Notes: generated by a model not told the origin, from the letters alone. Counted from the first letter of the stretch, positions 1 to 8,260 are shown. The stretch: DNA of 22,950 nt from DATKKK01 sp035542975 (GCA_035542975.1 DATKKK010000026.1:1-22950); one strand, 5' to 3'. Numbers and translations are program-made.

Positions 1-309
1 CGTATTCGAAGAAGCCGGAGCCACAAGCAAAAACTCAAACTTTCCCGTCTGCAACCAACCCGCCAGAAAAGGCGCGTTCGCATCAACCTCAACCACAACC
101 CTACCGAAACCCTTCTCCAACCGCTCCATAAGCCTATACGCCCTGACAACCTGTTCACCCGCCCTCGAAAGAAAAACCTGAACCTCAACTTTGCTCTCGC
201 GTTCTTCTTTAACATGCTCCATAACATCAATAGTCTCAGCCAACCTGTCCCCTGCACCCGTGATGCCCCACGCAACCTTCCGCTTCTTCAACATTTCAGC
301 AGCCACCAT
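1..309 (-). CDS. Archaeoflavoprotein AfpA-like FMN protein (partial, C-terminus beyond window)
   Basis: The first 103 codons read from an ATG at 309 with no stop before the window edge. Seen: the N-terminal stretch KVAWGITGAGDRL, then a region ending in ANAPFLAG and LLVAPASSNT, which is the pattern of the flavoprotein (PF02441-type) fold and closely recalls archaeoflavoprotein AfpA. Proteins of this group bind FMN and pass electrons from ferredoxin to other redox proteins. The start lies two bases after the TGA of the iron-sulfur flavoprotein gene, with GGAGTG just upstream as ribosome-binding site, so the two genes are almost certainly one transcript. An internal ATG at codon 6 is a possible alternative start. 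A dihydromethanopterin reductase (DmrB/DmrX-type) role cannot be excluded from the fragment. Confidence 0.75.
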   Translation of the reverse strand, partial: MVAAEMLKKRKVAWGITGAGDRLAETIDVMEHVKEERESKVEVQVFLSRAGEQVVRAYRLMERLEKGFGRVVVEVDANAPFLAGWLQTGKFEFLLVAPASSNT

Positions 310-311
310 AC

Positions 312-914
312 TCACACTCCCTCGCGCTTGATTTGCTCCATAATCTTCAACATCTCCGCAAATCTCTTCACCGTCTTCCTCAAACTCCTAAAACCCTCCT
401 CATCCTTCTTCACACCCGTCAACGAGTCCTTCGACCAAAAAGTCGCACCCAAATTCGATCCAAAAGCACCGCCACTAACAGCAATCGCACTATTCAACAC
501 GTAAAAGTCAAGTATCTGATGTATAGCTGATTCTTGCCCGCCCACTCTGTCGCCGCCAACCGCAATCGCCATTCCCACCTTATTCCTGAAAACATCCTTA
601 TCCACTGCAAGCAACGCCCTACATCTATCCATCACAGCCTTTAGTTGCGCACTCAAACCACCATTGTAAACGGGCGAAGCAAATACGTAACCATCAGCTT
701 TCCTAAACAAGTCATAAACCTCAACCACATCATCCTTTGCAATGCACACCTTATTCTTCAAGCAATAATCACAATGCAAACAAAAACCAATCTGCTTATT
801 TCTAACCGTGAAAAACCTTGTTTCAAACCCCTTCTCCTCCAGCATACGCAACGCTTGCTTAAGAACATATTCAGTCGCGGCTTTCCTAGGGCTTCCACAA
901 ACACCCACAATCAT
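312..914 (-). CDS. Iron-sulfur flavoprotein (NADPH-dependent FMN reductase family)
   Basis: This is a 200-residue flavodoxin-like protein. It opens with MIVGVCGSPRK, the phosphate-binding loop of the FMN_red family, and has the compact cysteine motif C45-x2-C48-x2-C51-x5-C57 typical of archaeal iron-sulfur flavoproteins (ISF), which bind a [4Fe-4S] cluster plus FMN and act as electron carriers. ASPVYNGGLSAQLKAVMDR is the usual FMN-contact segment. I chose the ATG at 914 because the family begins at this strand; a TTG-initiated form would add 11 residues with no family match. The gene is followed after two bases by the AfpA-like gene, a likely electron donor or acceptor partner. The physiological acceptor cannot be told from sequence. 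Confidence 0.85.
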   Translation of the reverse strand: MIVGVCGSPRKAATEYVLKQALRMLEEKGFETRFFTVRNKQIGFCLHCDYCLKNKVCIAKDDVVEVYDLFRKADGYVFASPVYNGGLSAQLKAVMDRCRALLAVDKDVFRNKVGMAIAVGGDRVGGQESAIHQILDFYVLNSAIAVSGGAFGSNLGATFWSKDSLTGVKKDEEGFRSLRKTVKRFAEMLKIMEQIKREGV

Positions 915-972
915 AATTCTCAAAAACACTATTGCCCTATACGTCAATAAAGCTTACTGGAAAACAGAATGC

Positions 973-990
973 GAAAAGAAAAAGAGAGAG
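973..990 (-). terminator. T-rich terminator after EF-2
   Basis: On the minus strand the 18 bases just past the EF-2 stop read as a pyrimidine tract with TTTTTCTTTT at its core. Archaeal RNA polymerase stops at such U-runs without needing a hairpin. The position between EF-2 and the next minus-strand gene fits termination of a highly expressed transcript; this is inference from composition. Confidence 0.4.
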
Positions 991-995
991 CACCA

Positions 996-3212
996 CTAGG
1001 CGTCTTCGAAGAATTCCTCAGCCCTCGGCGGCACCGGGTTCAAACCCCTACGCTCACGAATCTTACTGATAATCTCACCCTGCATCTGCTCAGGAACAGG
1101 AGCCCACCGACTAAACTGCGTCGCCCAAAACGCCCTGCCCTGCGTAGAACTACGCAACTCCTCAGCCAAACCAAAAGACTCAGACACAGGCATCTCAGCC
1201 TTAACAATAATCATGTCCTCCTCATTAACCATGTCCAAAATCTTGCCACGCCTCTTCTGAACAATAGCAATCACATTACTAACAAACTCATTCGGCACCT
1301 TACACTCAAAACTAATCAACGGCTCAAGCAGCTTCGGATCGCTCAGCAAGAACGCACACCAAATCGGACGCCAAGTCATAGGCAAAATCTGCGCAGGACC
1401 ACGATGAACAGGGTCTTCATGCACCGTGATGTCTTCCAGATTCACCTTCAAACCATATGCTGGTTCCTTCGCTAGCACCGATGTGTGCACGGCTTCACGA
1501 AAACCAGACTTAATATGATCAATAACCTCCTCCACGTATTGTCTTCCCTTAATCCTGTTGACAAGAATGTTGTTTTCTTCGATGGCAATAACGTTCTTGG
1601 CATCATCAGTATCCCAACCCAACGCCTTCAAAGCCTTAGTCCTATCCTCACGCGTCTGCATCTCCGAAACCTTACCCATCTTAATAGCCTCAATAACCTC
1701 CTCCGGCATCTTCTCCATCGTAATCCACAACTTACTATGCTTATTCGGACTCTTACCCATCACCGCCGGCCCTCTGTAATCGTGGCTGATGGTTTCGCGA
1801 TAAATAACGATGGGCTTGCTGATGTTCACTTTCAAATTAGCCTCCTGCATACGGTAAGCCGTAACCTCCAAATGCAGCTCACCCATACCGCTCAGAAGAT
1901 ACTCGCCACTTTCTTTGTTGATGATGAAACGCAAGTTTGGATCTTCAGTCGTAAGCTTATGCATGACCTTGTCGAAAAGCGGCAAATCCTTAACATCCTT
2001 CGGCTCAACCGCCACCGTAACCACAGGATCCGAAACATACTTCAACCCCTCAAAAGACTGAGTCTCAATCCCATCCTCCGCAATCGTCTCGCCCACATGA
2101 ATCGCCGGCAATCCAGAAACAGCAGCAATATTTCCAGCCGGAACTCTATCAATGATTACTCTGTCAGCAGCCATACTCATGTAAACCTGCTGAACCGTAC
2201 CCTTCTGCCGACTAGTCAACAACTGAACCACTTTGCCCTTCTCAACCGTACCACTAAAAACACGACCAATAGCCACGACGCCGCTATGCGGGTCAACCTC
2301 AATCGTAGAAACACACATCAACAACGGACCAGAAGGGTCAACCTTCGCCATAGACTTGCCCACCACACTGTTAGGGTCGCCAGGCCAAATCTGACTCTGC
2401 CTGTACGGCTGAGCCTGCAACGGGTTAGGCAAATGCTCACAGAACATGTCCAATACAGGTTCATTCAACGGCGCCTTCTTGCTCAAAGCATCAACTTTCC
2501 TGCCGACTTCTTCATGCTCTCCCGTGTACGCGTCTATAATGTCCGCAAAGGTCACGTTCTTCATCTTCATGTGAGGCAGGTTCAAACCCCACTTATGAAG
2601 AGCCGACCCAAAAGCCACACGCCCATCCTCAACCGTAACCTGCCAGTCCTTCTTATGCTCAGGAGGCGCATACTTCTCGATCAAACTGTTCACACGAGTA
2701 ATAATCTTCGCAAACTTGCGCTGGATGTCCTCAGGCGTCAGCTTAATCTCCTTAATCAGTCTGTCAACCTTGTTGATGAAAAGAATAGGCTTCACTCTTT
2801 CGCGCAGTGCTTGCATCAAAACCGTCTCCGTCTGCGTCATCGGACCCTCAACCGCATCAACAACCACGAGCGCTCCATCCACCGCACGCAAACTTCTGGT
2901 CACTGCACCACTGAAGTCGATGTGCCCAGGCGTATCAATCAAGTTAATCAAGTAATCCTTGCCCTTGAAGGTGTGAGCTAAACTGATGTTTGATGCAAAA
3001 ACAGTCATTTGCCTCTTCTGCTCAAGCTCCCAAGAATCGAGGAAAAGCTTCTGCCCAGCCGTCTGCTCACTGATTATGCCCGCAGCAGCCAGAAGACTGT
3101 CTGAAAGCGTAGTTTTTCCATGATCCACATGAGCTATGATGCTGGTGTTCCTTACCATTTCATGATTGTTCATCAGCTTAACGATGTCTTCAACTTGCCT
3201 ATAACGACCCAT
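996..3212 (-). CDS. fusA: Translation elongation factor 2 (EF-2)
   Basis: This 738-residue protein is the GTPase that drives ribosomal translocation. Seen: the P-loop AHVDHGKTT near residue 30, DTPGH (G3), NKVD (G4), then the archaeal/eukaryal EF-2 domains II to V. Near the C-terminus VHRGPAQ contains the His (residue 603 from the ATG) that is converted to diphthamide in archaea and eukaryotes. Switch I reads EQKRQMTV instead of the commoner RGITI, a variant I recall from some crenarchaea. The ATG at 3212 is preferred over a TTG two codons upstream because archaeal EF-2 starts MGR and AGGTAGGT lies upstream. Length matches the family. It stands as its own unit with a T-rich terminator and a TATA-like box upstream. 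The gene symbol follows common archaeal usage (fusA/aef2). Confidence 0.98.
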   Translation of the reverse strand: MGRYRQVEDIVKLMNNHEMVRNTSIIAHVDHGKTTLSDSLLAAAGIISEQTAGQKLFLDSWELEQKRQMTVFASNISLAHTFKGKDYLINLIDTPGHIDFSGAVTRSLRAVDGALVVVDAVEGPMTQTETVLMQALRERVKPILFINKVDRLIKEIKLTPEDIQRKFAKIITRVNSLIEKYAPPEHKKDWQVTVEDGRVAFGSALHKWGLNLPHMKMKNVTFADIIDAYTGEHEEVGRKVDALSKKAPLNEPVLDMFCEHLPNPLQAQPYRQSQIWPGDPNSVVGKSMAKVDPSGPLLMCVSTIEVDPHSGVVAIGRVFSGTVEKGKVVQLLTSRQKGTVQQVYMSMAADRVIIDRVPAGNIAAVSGLPAIHVGETIAEDGIETQSFEGLKYVSDPVVTVAVEPKDVKDLPLFDKVMHKLTTEDPNLRFIINKESGEYLLSGMGELHLEVTAYRMQEANLKVNISKPIVIYRETISHDYRGPAVMGKSPNKHSKLWITMEKMPEEVIEAIKMGKVSEMQTREDRTKALKALGWDTDDAKNVIAIEENNILVNRIKGRQYVEEVIDHIKSGFREAVHTSVLAKEPAYGLKVNLEDITVHEDPVHRGPAQILPMTWRPIWCAFLLSDPKLLEPLISFECKVPNEFVSNVIAIVQKRRGKILDMVNEEDMIIVKAEMPVSESFGLAEELRSSTQGRAFWATQFSRWAPVPEQMQGEIISKIRERRGLNPVPPRAEEFFEDA

Positions 3213-3277
3213 AATCAAACCTACCTTAACCTAACAGAGCGGCTGCTTGAAGCGAAACAAGTTCCAAATTGCGGAAA

Positions 3278-3301
3278 CATTAAAGTCTTCACTTCGCGAA
3301 G
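3278..3301 (-). promoter_or_regulatory. Candidate EF-2 promoter with upstream palindrome
   Basis: On the minus strand CTTTAATG (3285-3278) is a TATA-like box that would give a start near 3255 and a leader of about 43 bases ending in the AGGTAGGT ribosome-binding site. Immediately upstream lies the perfect 10-base palindrome CTTCGCGAAG (3292-3301), in the position where archaeal activators or BRE-adjacent factors bind. Both calls rest on pattern and spacing only. Confidence 0.35.
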
Positions 3302-3356
3302 CTACATGGATGTGAAAAATGTCGCCTATTAACTTTTTGTTGCAAAAACTAGCTCA

Positions 3357-3806
3357 TTATTCCATGATTGCCAGCAACTTGTCCACAGTTTTCTTATCAA
3401 CGTAGAAGCCCTGTCTCGACAGCCTTTTTCCACCAAGAAACATCAGAATGCTTTTTAGAGGTATAGGGTTAGCAGCTTCCTGCAAGTTTTTGAACCTAAT
3501 AAACGAAACTTTACGTCTATCCTTGACAAAATCCTCGTACTGCTGTTTCGATTTTAAAGCAGATTCACGACCATGTTGCTTCCACAGCTCTTCAGCTTCA
3601 CCAACTTTGCGCTCAACGAACTCTGCATGCCCAGCCAATTCGCCAACAGGCTTCGTCACATAAAACAATATCAAAGACGCTTCTTTCGGCGATGCCGCTC
3701 CAGTTCTCACATACGAGTGAACAGAAAAACCTTGACGGTTTTTTCGCAGAAACACCTGCCACCATTTGTCGTGAATCATCATAACAAACGCATATTTCTG
3801 ACCCAT
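3357..3806 (-). CDS. Small ASCH/PUA-like predicted RNA-binding protein
   Basis: This 149-residue protein has no recognised catalytic motif. The pattern of a central LILFYVTKPVGELAGHAEF strand pair, a charged helix, then SFIRFKNLQEA and a C-terminal LSRQGFYVDKKTVDKLL helix resembles archaeal ASCH/PUA-like barrels (DUF365-type), which are thought to bind RNA or modified nucleotides. That assignment is from memory of the family pattern and is tentative. The start at 3806 (MGQKYAF) is the first ATG; a TTG lies one codon upstream. It is divergent from the cation pump and upstream of EF-2 on the same strand with a 144-base gap, so it is probably transcribed separately. TTTTAAAT near 3845 on the minus strand could be its TATA box. 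Confidence 0.8.
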   Translation of the reverse strand: MGQKYAFVMMIHDKWWQVFLRKNRQGFSVHSYVRTGAASPKEASLILFYVTKPVGELAGHAEFVERKVGEAEELWKQHGRESALKSKQQYEDFVKDRRKVSFIRFKNLQEAANPIPLKSILMFLGGKRLSRQGFYVDKKTVDKLLAIME

Positions 3807-3949
3807 CAAACCACGTTCATGATTTTTGTCTACTTTACGATTTAAAACTTGTTAAACCTGAAATGCTCCAAGTCATCCGATTACTTTAAATTCTGGAAGC
3901 ACGTTTCACGTAGAGGATTGGGATGTACATTATTCAGCCAGTTTTGGCG

Positions 3950-3986
3950 CCGCTAGACGCGTTACGTGTTGACGTTTTTCTAGCGG
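3950..3986. repeat. Inverted repeat in the leader of the P-type ATPase
   Basis: CCGCTAGA (3950-3957) and its exact complement TCTAGCGG (3979-3986) flank a 21-base loop, so a transcript of either strand could form an 8-bp hairpin. It sits 80 bases upstream of the pump start, downstream of a possible TATA box (TTTAAATT near 3886), and so may lie in a 5' leader. It could alternatively be a DNA operator. Confidence 0.5.
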
Positions 3987-4066
3987 AGCAGATGCCAAAG
4001 ACTATGTGTGCCAGAGGACCGTAATTTTTACCACGTTTTCTGTTGTTTGGAGAGAGAGGGATTTTT

Positions 4067-6817
4067 TTGGAGGATGTTGTCCGTCTGCATGTTAAAGATG
4101 TTTTCGAGGCTTTAGAAACTTCGCCGGAAGGGTTGACGAGCGAAGAGGCTGGCAGACGGCTTAGCAAGTATGGGTTTAACATACTTGTCGAGAAAAAACA
4201 AGTCTCGATTGCCTACAAATTCCTCACGCAGCTTAAAGACTTGTTTGGGGTTCTCCTAGTTTTTGCAAGTCTACTTGCCGCCGTTGACGGTATAGTGGAA
4301 AACAGCACTGATATGCTGGAATTGAGTTTCATAATCCTAGCCGTGGTGTTAGTCAACGCGGTTTTCAGCCTCTTTCAAGAATGGCGGGCTGAAAAAGCCA
4401 TGGAGACGCTGAGAAGATGGATGCCTGAATACGCCAAAGTCTTCAGGGACGGAGAGCTGAAAAAAATACTGGTTAAGGAACTGGTGCCTGGCGACGTTAT
4501 CGTTGTGGAAGAGGGCGATCGTGTTCCTGCAGATGCCCGTTTAATCGAAGCTTTTGATTTGTGGACGAACAATGTTCCGCTTACTGGGGAATCTGAACCG
4601 CAACCGCGAACCACTAAGCTTGTCGAGGAAGTGGATTTGGCGTACATTGATGCTCCAAACCTTGTTTTCATGAGTACCAGCGTGGCTAAAGGAAATGCCA
4701 AAGCGGTGGTGTTTGCAACAGGCATGGACACAAAGTTCGGACAGATTGCAGGGCTGACGCAGGAAATAGCTGAGGAACCAAGCCCTCTCCAGAAGGAGAT
4801 TGCTTACACTGCCAAGTACGATTTCATCGTAGCCATAACTGTCGGCAGCGTCTTTTTCCTTCTAAGTCTAGTCTGGCTGCACCTAAGTTTTGTCGTCAGC
4901 ATACTTTTCATGATCGGCGTAATGGTCTGTTGCGTTCCAGAAGGCTTCCAAGTCACAGTGTCAAGCGCGCTTGCCATAAACGTTCTGAAGATGGTTAAAG
5001 AAAACGTCTTAGTCAAACGTCTTTCTGCTGTTCAAACGCTTGGAAGCGTGACGGTGATTTGCACAGATAAAACAGGAACCATCACCACAGGTGAGATGAC
5101 GGTTACGAAAATGTGGGTTTCTAACAAGATTGTGGAGGTTTCTGGCGTAGGCTATACGCCAACAGGAGAGTTCACGGTTGAAGGCAAAACTTTGAGTCAA
5201 GATGCAGCTTCTGTTGAAAGGTTATTAGAAATTTCCGCCATGTGTAACAGTGCAAAAGTTGACCCTCCATCGGATAGAAACAAGTCTTGGAGCGTCATAG
5301 GAGACCCCACTGATGGAGCTTTGCTTGTAGCTGCTCTCAAACATGGATTGAACATTGACAGTTTGCTCTCTCAAAAACCAATTGTTCACATGATTCCTTT
5401 TGACTCTAAAAGAAAGCGGATGACAACAATCCACAAGCATAATGGCAAATTGAGTGCCTATTCAAAAGGTGCTCCCCGCAGCATTCTTTCGATATGCAAC
5501 AAAATTGTTGTTAACGATAAAGTTGAAGATTTAACCGAAGAACATCTGCAAACAGTTGAAGCAAAGATACATGAATTCGCAAGCGAAGGCTTGCGCGTAA
5601 TTGCGATAGCTTATGCAGATTTGCCTATTGAGACACCCTTGCAGGCTAAGAACGTAGAACAAAACATGACTCTAGTCGGACTTGCAGCCATGAAAGACCC
5701 GCCTCGACCAGAAGTCAAGAGAGCAGTAGAGTTAGCAAAGCAAGCAGGCATAAAAATTGTGATAATCACCGGAGATTATGGTCCAACGGCACAAGCCATT
5801 GCTGCAGAAGTAGGAATCGTTGAAGCGAAAGATTGCCGCGTAATCCGAGGTGTTGACTTAGAATCATTGAGTGATCAAGCAATAATGGAAGAAGTGAAAA
5901 AGAGTAACGTCATTTTTGCTCGTGTTTCGCCAGAACAGAAACTTCGAATTGTAAAAACCCTAAAACAGAACGGCGAGATTGTTGCTGTAACAGGAGACGG
6001 CGCTAATGATGCACCTTCATTGAAGGAAGCAGACATAGGCATAGCGATGGGAGTTTCAGGAACTGATGTTGCAAGAGAATCATCAGACATGGTTCTGCTC
6101 GACGACAGCTTCGCCTCAATAGTCAAAGCCGTGGAATCAGGACGCACAATTTACGAAAACTTGCGACGGTTCATCGTGTACGTCTTCGCACATAACTGGG
6201 CAGAACTCATTCCTTACGTGCTTTATGCTTTGCTGGGCATACCACTTCCTCTCCTCGTTGTTCAAATCTTAGCCATTGATCTAGGCATCGATGTTATTCC
6301 ATCTCTCGCTTTGAGCCGTGAGCCCTCAGAGTATGGCATCATGCAAGAACCTCCTCGCAGCATCAAGGAACGACTGTTCAGTACCAAAGTGTTCCTCCGT
6401 TCTCTCTACATCGGAATGATAATCGCAACTGGCGCCATGATAGGCTGCTTGAATGCTTGGGCTGCTGGCGGCTGGCATTTCGGCATGCAATTGGACCCAA
6501 CTGATCCAGTCTACATTAAGGGCACGACCATGACGTTTGCAGGCATCGTTGTCGCCCAAGTTGGAAACGTTCTCGCTTGCCGAACAAACAAAGCATCGAT
6601 ATTCAAGACCAGTCTCAAGAGCAACAAGTGGATTTGGCTCGGGATAGTCGCACAACTATCGATAATATCCATGTTGATTTATGTTCCGTTGATGCAGGGA
6701 TTTTTCGGCACAACCGCGATAGGATTAGCTGACTGGGCGTTCCTAGCCGCCTTAGCCTGTACTGTGGTTCTTGCGGAAGAAATCAGAAAATGGTTCTCAA
6801 GAAGACTTGCTGCATAA
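4067..6817 (+). CDS. P-type cation-transporting ATPase, type II (Na,K-ATPase-like)
   Basis: This is a 916-residue membrane pump that couples ATP hydrolysis to cation transport. Domains in order: an N-terminal cation-ATPase domain, TM1-2, the actuator domain with PLTGESEPQPR, TM3-4 with the ion-site PEGF (about 291-294), the phosphorylation domain with DKTGT (Asp about 334), the nucleotide-binding domain, the hinge GDGANDAP, and six C-terminal TM segments. TGESEPQ-R, the TM5 motif NWAELIPY and the TM6 motif IDLGIDVIPS resemble Na,K/H,K-ATPases (P2C) more than SERCA pumps. This suggests Na+ or K+ transport, but the ion is inferred. The TTG start at 4067 follows GAGGG at a six-base gap; a TTG at 4043 would add eight residues that do not fit the family. 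Confidence 0.92.
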   Translation: MEDVVRLHVKDVFEALETSPEGLTSEEAGRRLSKYGFNILVEKKQVSIAYKFLTQLKDLFGVLLVFASLLAAVDGIVENSTDMLELSFIILAVVLVNAVFSLFQEWRAEKAMETLRRWMPEYAKVFRDGELKKILVKELVPGDVIVVEEGDRVPADARLIEAFDLWTNNVPLTGESEPQPRTTKLVEEVDLAYIDAPNLVFMSTSVAKGNAKAVVFATGMDTKFGQIAGLTQEIAEEPSPLQKEIAYTAKYDFIVAITVGSVFFLLSLVWLHLSFVVSILFMIGVMVCCVPEGFQVTVSSALAINVLKMVKENVLVKRLSAVQTLGSVTVICTDKTGTITTGEMTVTKMWVSNKIVEVSGVGYTPTGEFTVEGKTLSQDAASVERLLEISAMCNSAKVDPPSDRNKSWSVIGDPTDGALLVAALKHGLNIDSLLSQKPIVHMIPFDSKRKRMTTIHKHNGKLSAYSKGAPRSILSICNKIVVNDKVEDLTEEHLQTVEAKIHEFASEGLRVIAIAYADLPIETPLQAKNVEQNMTLVGLAAMKDPPRPEVKRAVELAKQAGIKIVIITGDYGPTAQAIAAEVGIVEAKDCRVIRGVDLESLSDQAIMEEVKKSNVIFARVSPEQKLRIVKTLKQNGEIVAVTGDGANDAPSLKEADIGIAMGVSGTDVARESSDMVLLDDSFASIVKAVESGRTIYENLRRFIVYVFAHNWAELIPYVLYALLGIPLPLLVVQILAIDLGIDVIPSLALSREPSEYGIMQEPPRSIKERLFSTKVFLRSLYIGMIIATGAMIGCLNAWAAGGWHFGMQLDPTDPVYIKGTTMTFAGIVVAQVGNVLACRTNKASIFKTSLKSNKWIWLGIVAQLSIISMLIYVPLMQGFFGTTAIGLADWAFLAALACTVVLAEEIRKWFSRRLAA

Positions 6818-6863
6818 AAGGCTTGCAAAGTTTTTTTATGAACCGCTTCCTTATTGATTGTTG

Positions 6864-7751
6864 ATGTCGGGCAAACAGTTCTTCATAGACCGCTACGCGA
6901 AATTAGGTTGGAAATACGAAGAGGTCAAGCTGAAACGGGCGATCAGGACAAATTCGATTAACAACCACGGAACAAGCATCACAAAAAGACTACTGCACCG
7001 AGGGGTTCAGCTTACAAAAATTCCGTTCCTAAACAACGGCTATTGGATATGCAAATCGAAATTCTCGGTTGGAGCAACTTCCGAATATCTGTCAGGTTTA
7101 TACTCAATTCAGGAAGCAGCCGCTCAAATCCCAGCAACACTATTCACAAATTTAGAAGACAAGTTGCTGCTAGATGCATGTGCAGCTCCAGGAGGAAAAA
7201 CCGTCCAGCTTGCCGACCTAATGCATAACACAGGCGCAATAATCGCTCTGGACGTTGATAAACAAAGACTGACTGCACTATCAAACCAGCTGGAACGGTG
7301 CCACGTGAAAAACACCATAGTTTACAGGACGGATGCCAGAGAAGTTTCACGGCTGAAGATCAAGTTTGACAGAATACTCTTAGATGTTCCTTGCTCGGGC
7401 AATTTTGCCACCGACAAAGAATGGTTCAACAGAAGAACCCTTGAAGACGTGAAGAAAAACGCGACACTACAAAGAGAGATGCTGTCCGAAGCAAATAGAG
7501 TCTTGAAAGATGACGGCGAAATCGTCTACTCAACATGCTCATTAGAACCAGAAGAGGACGAGTTGAACATCGACTGGGCGATAAAGAAACTCGAGTTGCA
7601 AGTTGAGGAAATAGATTGTTACGGAGAAAAAGCGTCTGTAAACATTTTCGGCAAACGCTTGGACAGTTCGATTGAAAAGTGCAAGCGCATCTGGCCTGGG
7701 CAAACTCAAGGCTTCTTCGTCTGCAAACTAAAAAAGAAGGTTTCTGCATGA
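6864..7751 (+). CDS. rRNA cytosine-C5 methyltransferase, NOL1/NOP2/Sun family
   Basis: This 295-residue enzyme transfers a methyl group from SAM to C5 of cytosine in RNA, most likely 23S rRNA by analogy with Nop2. Seen: the SAM-binding motif I LLDACAAPGGKT (about 102-113), motif IV DVPCSG with Cys177, and motif VI YSTCSLEPEEDE with Cys225. These two cysteines are the nucleophile and release residues of the family. It has no PUA domain of its own, and the next gene, which overlaps its stop by four bases (ATGA), encodes a Nip7-like PUA protein. The ATG at 6864 is preferred over two TTGs just upstream. AAAGTTTTTTTAT about 28 bases before it looks like a BRE/TATA element, so the message may be leaderless. 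A tRNA target is the main alternative. Confidence 0.9.
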   Translation: MSGKQFFIDRYAKLGWKYEEVKLKRAIRTNSINNHGTSITKRLLHRGVQLTKIPFLNNGYWICKSKFSVGATSEYLSGLYSIQEAAAQIPATLFTNLEDKLLLDACAAPGGKTVQLADLMHNTGAIIALDVDKQRLTALSNQLERCHVKNTIVYRTDAREVSRLKIKFDRILLDVPCSGNFATDKEWFNRRTLEDVKKNATLQREMLSEANRVLKDDGEIVYSTCSLEPEEDELNIDWAIKKLELQVEEIDCYGEKASVNIFGKRLDSSIEKCKRIWPGQTQGFFVCKLKKKVSA

Positions 7752-8218
7752 TAAAACCGATAAACTATTTCATCGGACATTTGCAGAGCGAAATAAGATT
7801 GAACGAGCAGTTGATAATAAAAAAACAGAACAGGTATTTTCTCTTAAACGAAAAACTGAAGAGTCTAGTTCTAAAAGATTTCTTCTACGCGGGAATTTAT
7901 ATTGGCAAAGTCAAAAATGAAAAGTTCTTTCCGAGTTTTAACCTGCTGTCGATGATTGCACGAGGCAAGGCAAACAAGGTCGTGGTTGACGATAAAACTG
8001 AATGGCTTTTCATCTGTGGAAGAGACGTTTTCAGGCAGGGGATAGAGAAAACGATGGGTTCAAAAAGTAAGGGCGATAACACGCTGATATTGAACAGGCA
8101 TGGTGAATGCTTAGGCTTCGGCAGGATAACACGCAACCTTGACGAAGATGGAGCAGTCATAGAAAACGTCTCTGATATAGGAGATTTCCTGAGAAGAGAG
8201 CCTTTAAAAGCGAAATAG
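7748..8218 (+). CDS. Nip7-like PUA-domain ribosome biogenesis protein
   Basis: This 156-residue protein has an N-terminal alpha/beta part with FYAGIYIGKVK and a C-terminal PUA-like half (WLFICGRDVFRQGI to VSDIGDFLRRE) that runs parallel to eukaryotic Nip7, including the LGFGRI and DIGDFLR stretches. PUA domains bind structured RNA. Nip7 is a 60S assembly factor and in yeast works with Nop2, the family of the upstream gene. The ATG overlaps the upstream TGA, implying translational coupling and a shared role in large-subunit rRNA modification. It may serve as the RNA-binding partner that the methyltransferase lacks. Family assignment is by remembered pattern; a generic PUA protein is the fallback. 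Confidence 0.82.
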   Translation: MIKPINYFIGHLQSEIRLNEQLIIKKQNRYFLLNEKLKSLVLKDFFYAGIYIGKVKNEKFFPSFNLLSMIARGKANKVVVDDKTEWLFICGRDVFRQGIEKTMGSKSKGDNTLILNRHGECLGFGRITRNLDEDGAVIENVSDIGDFLRREPLKAK

Positions 8219-8260
8219 TTCTCTAAAAGAGACTTGTTTATGGTTGGGTTAAACACTTAA

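Noticed and set aside
214..504. 96-residue plus-strand frame at the left edge
   Set aside because: It is antisense to both flavoprotein genes, which are supported by strong motifs.
1485..2981. 498-residue open frame on the plus strand
   Set aside because: It lies wholly antisense to EF-2, is rich in Arg/His/Asn/Leu with no motif, and follows from the codon bias of a highly expressed gene.
3120..3212. Unusual EF-2 N-terminal region (RQMT instead of RGIT downstream in switch I) as a degenerate EF-2 paralogue
   Set aside because: The same variant occurs, as I recall, in crenarchaeal EF-2, and all GTPase motifs and the diphthamide-site His are intact.
3924..4025. 33-codon frame upstream of the cation pump as an independent gene
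   Set aside because: It is short, unrecognised and overlaps the inverted repeat. It is kept only as part of the leader hypothesis.
8220..8232. TCTCT-AAA-AGAGA hairpin between converging genes
   Set aside because: A five-bp stem with no following U-run is too weak to call as a terminator.
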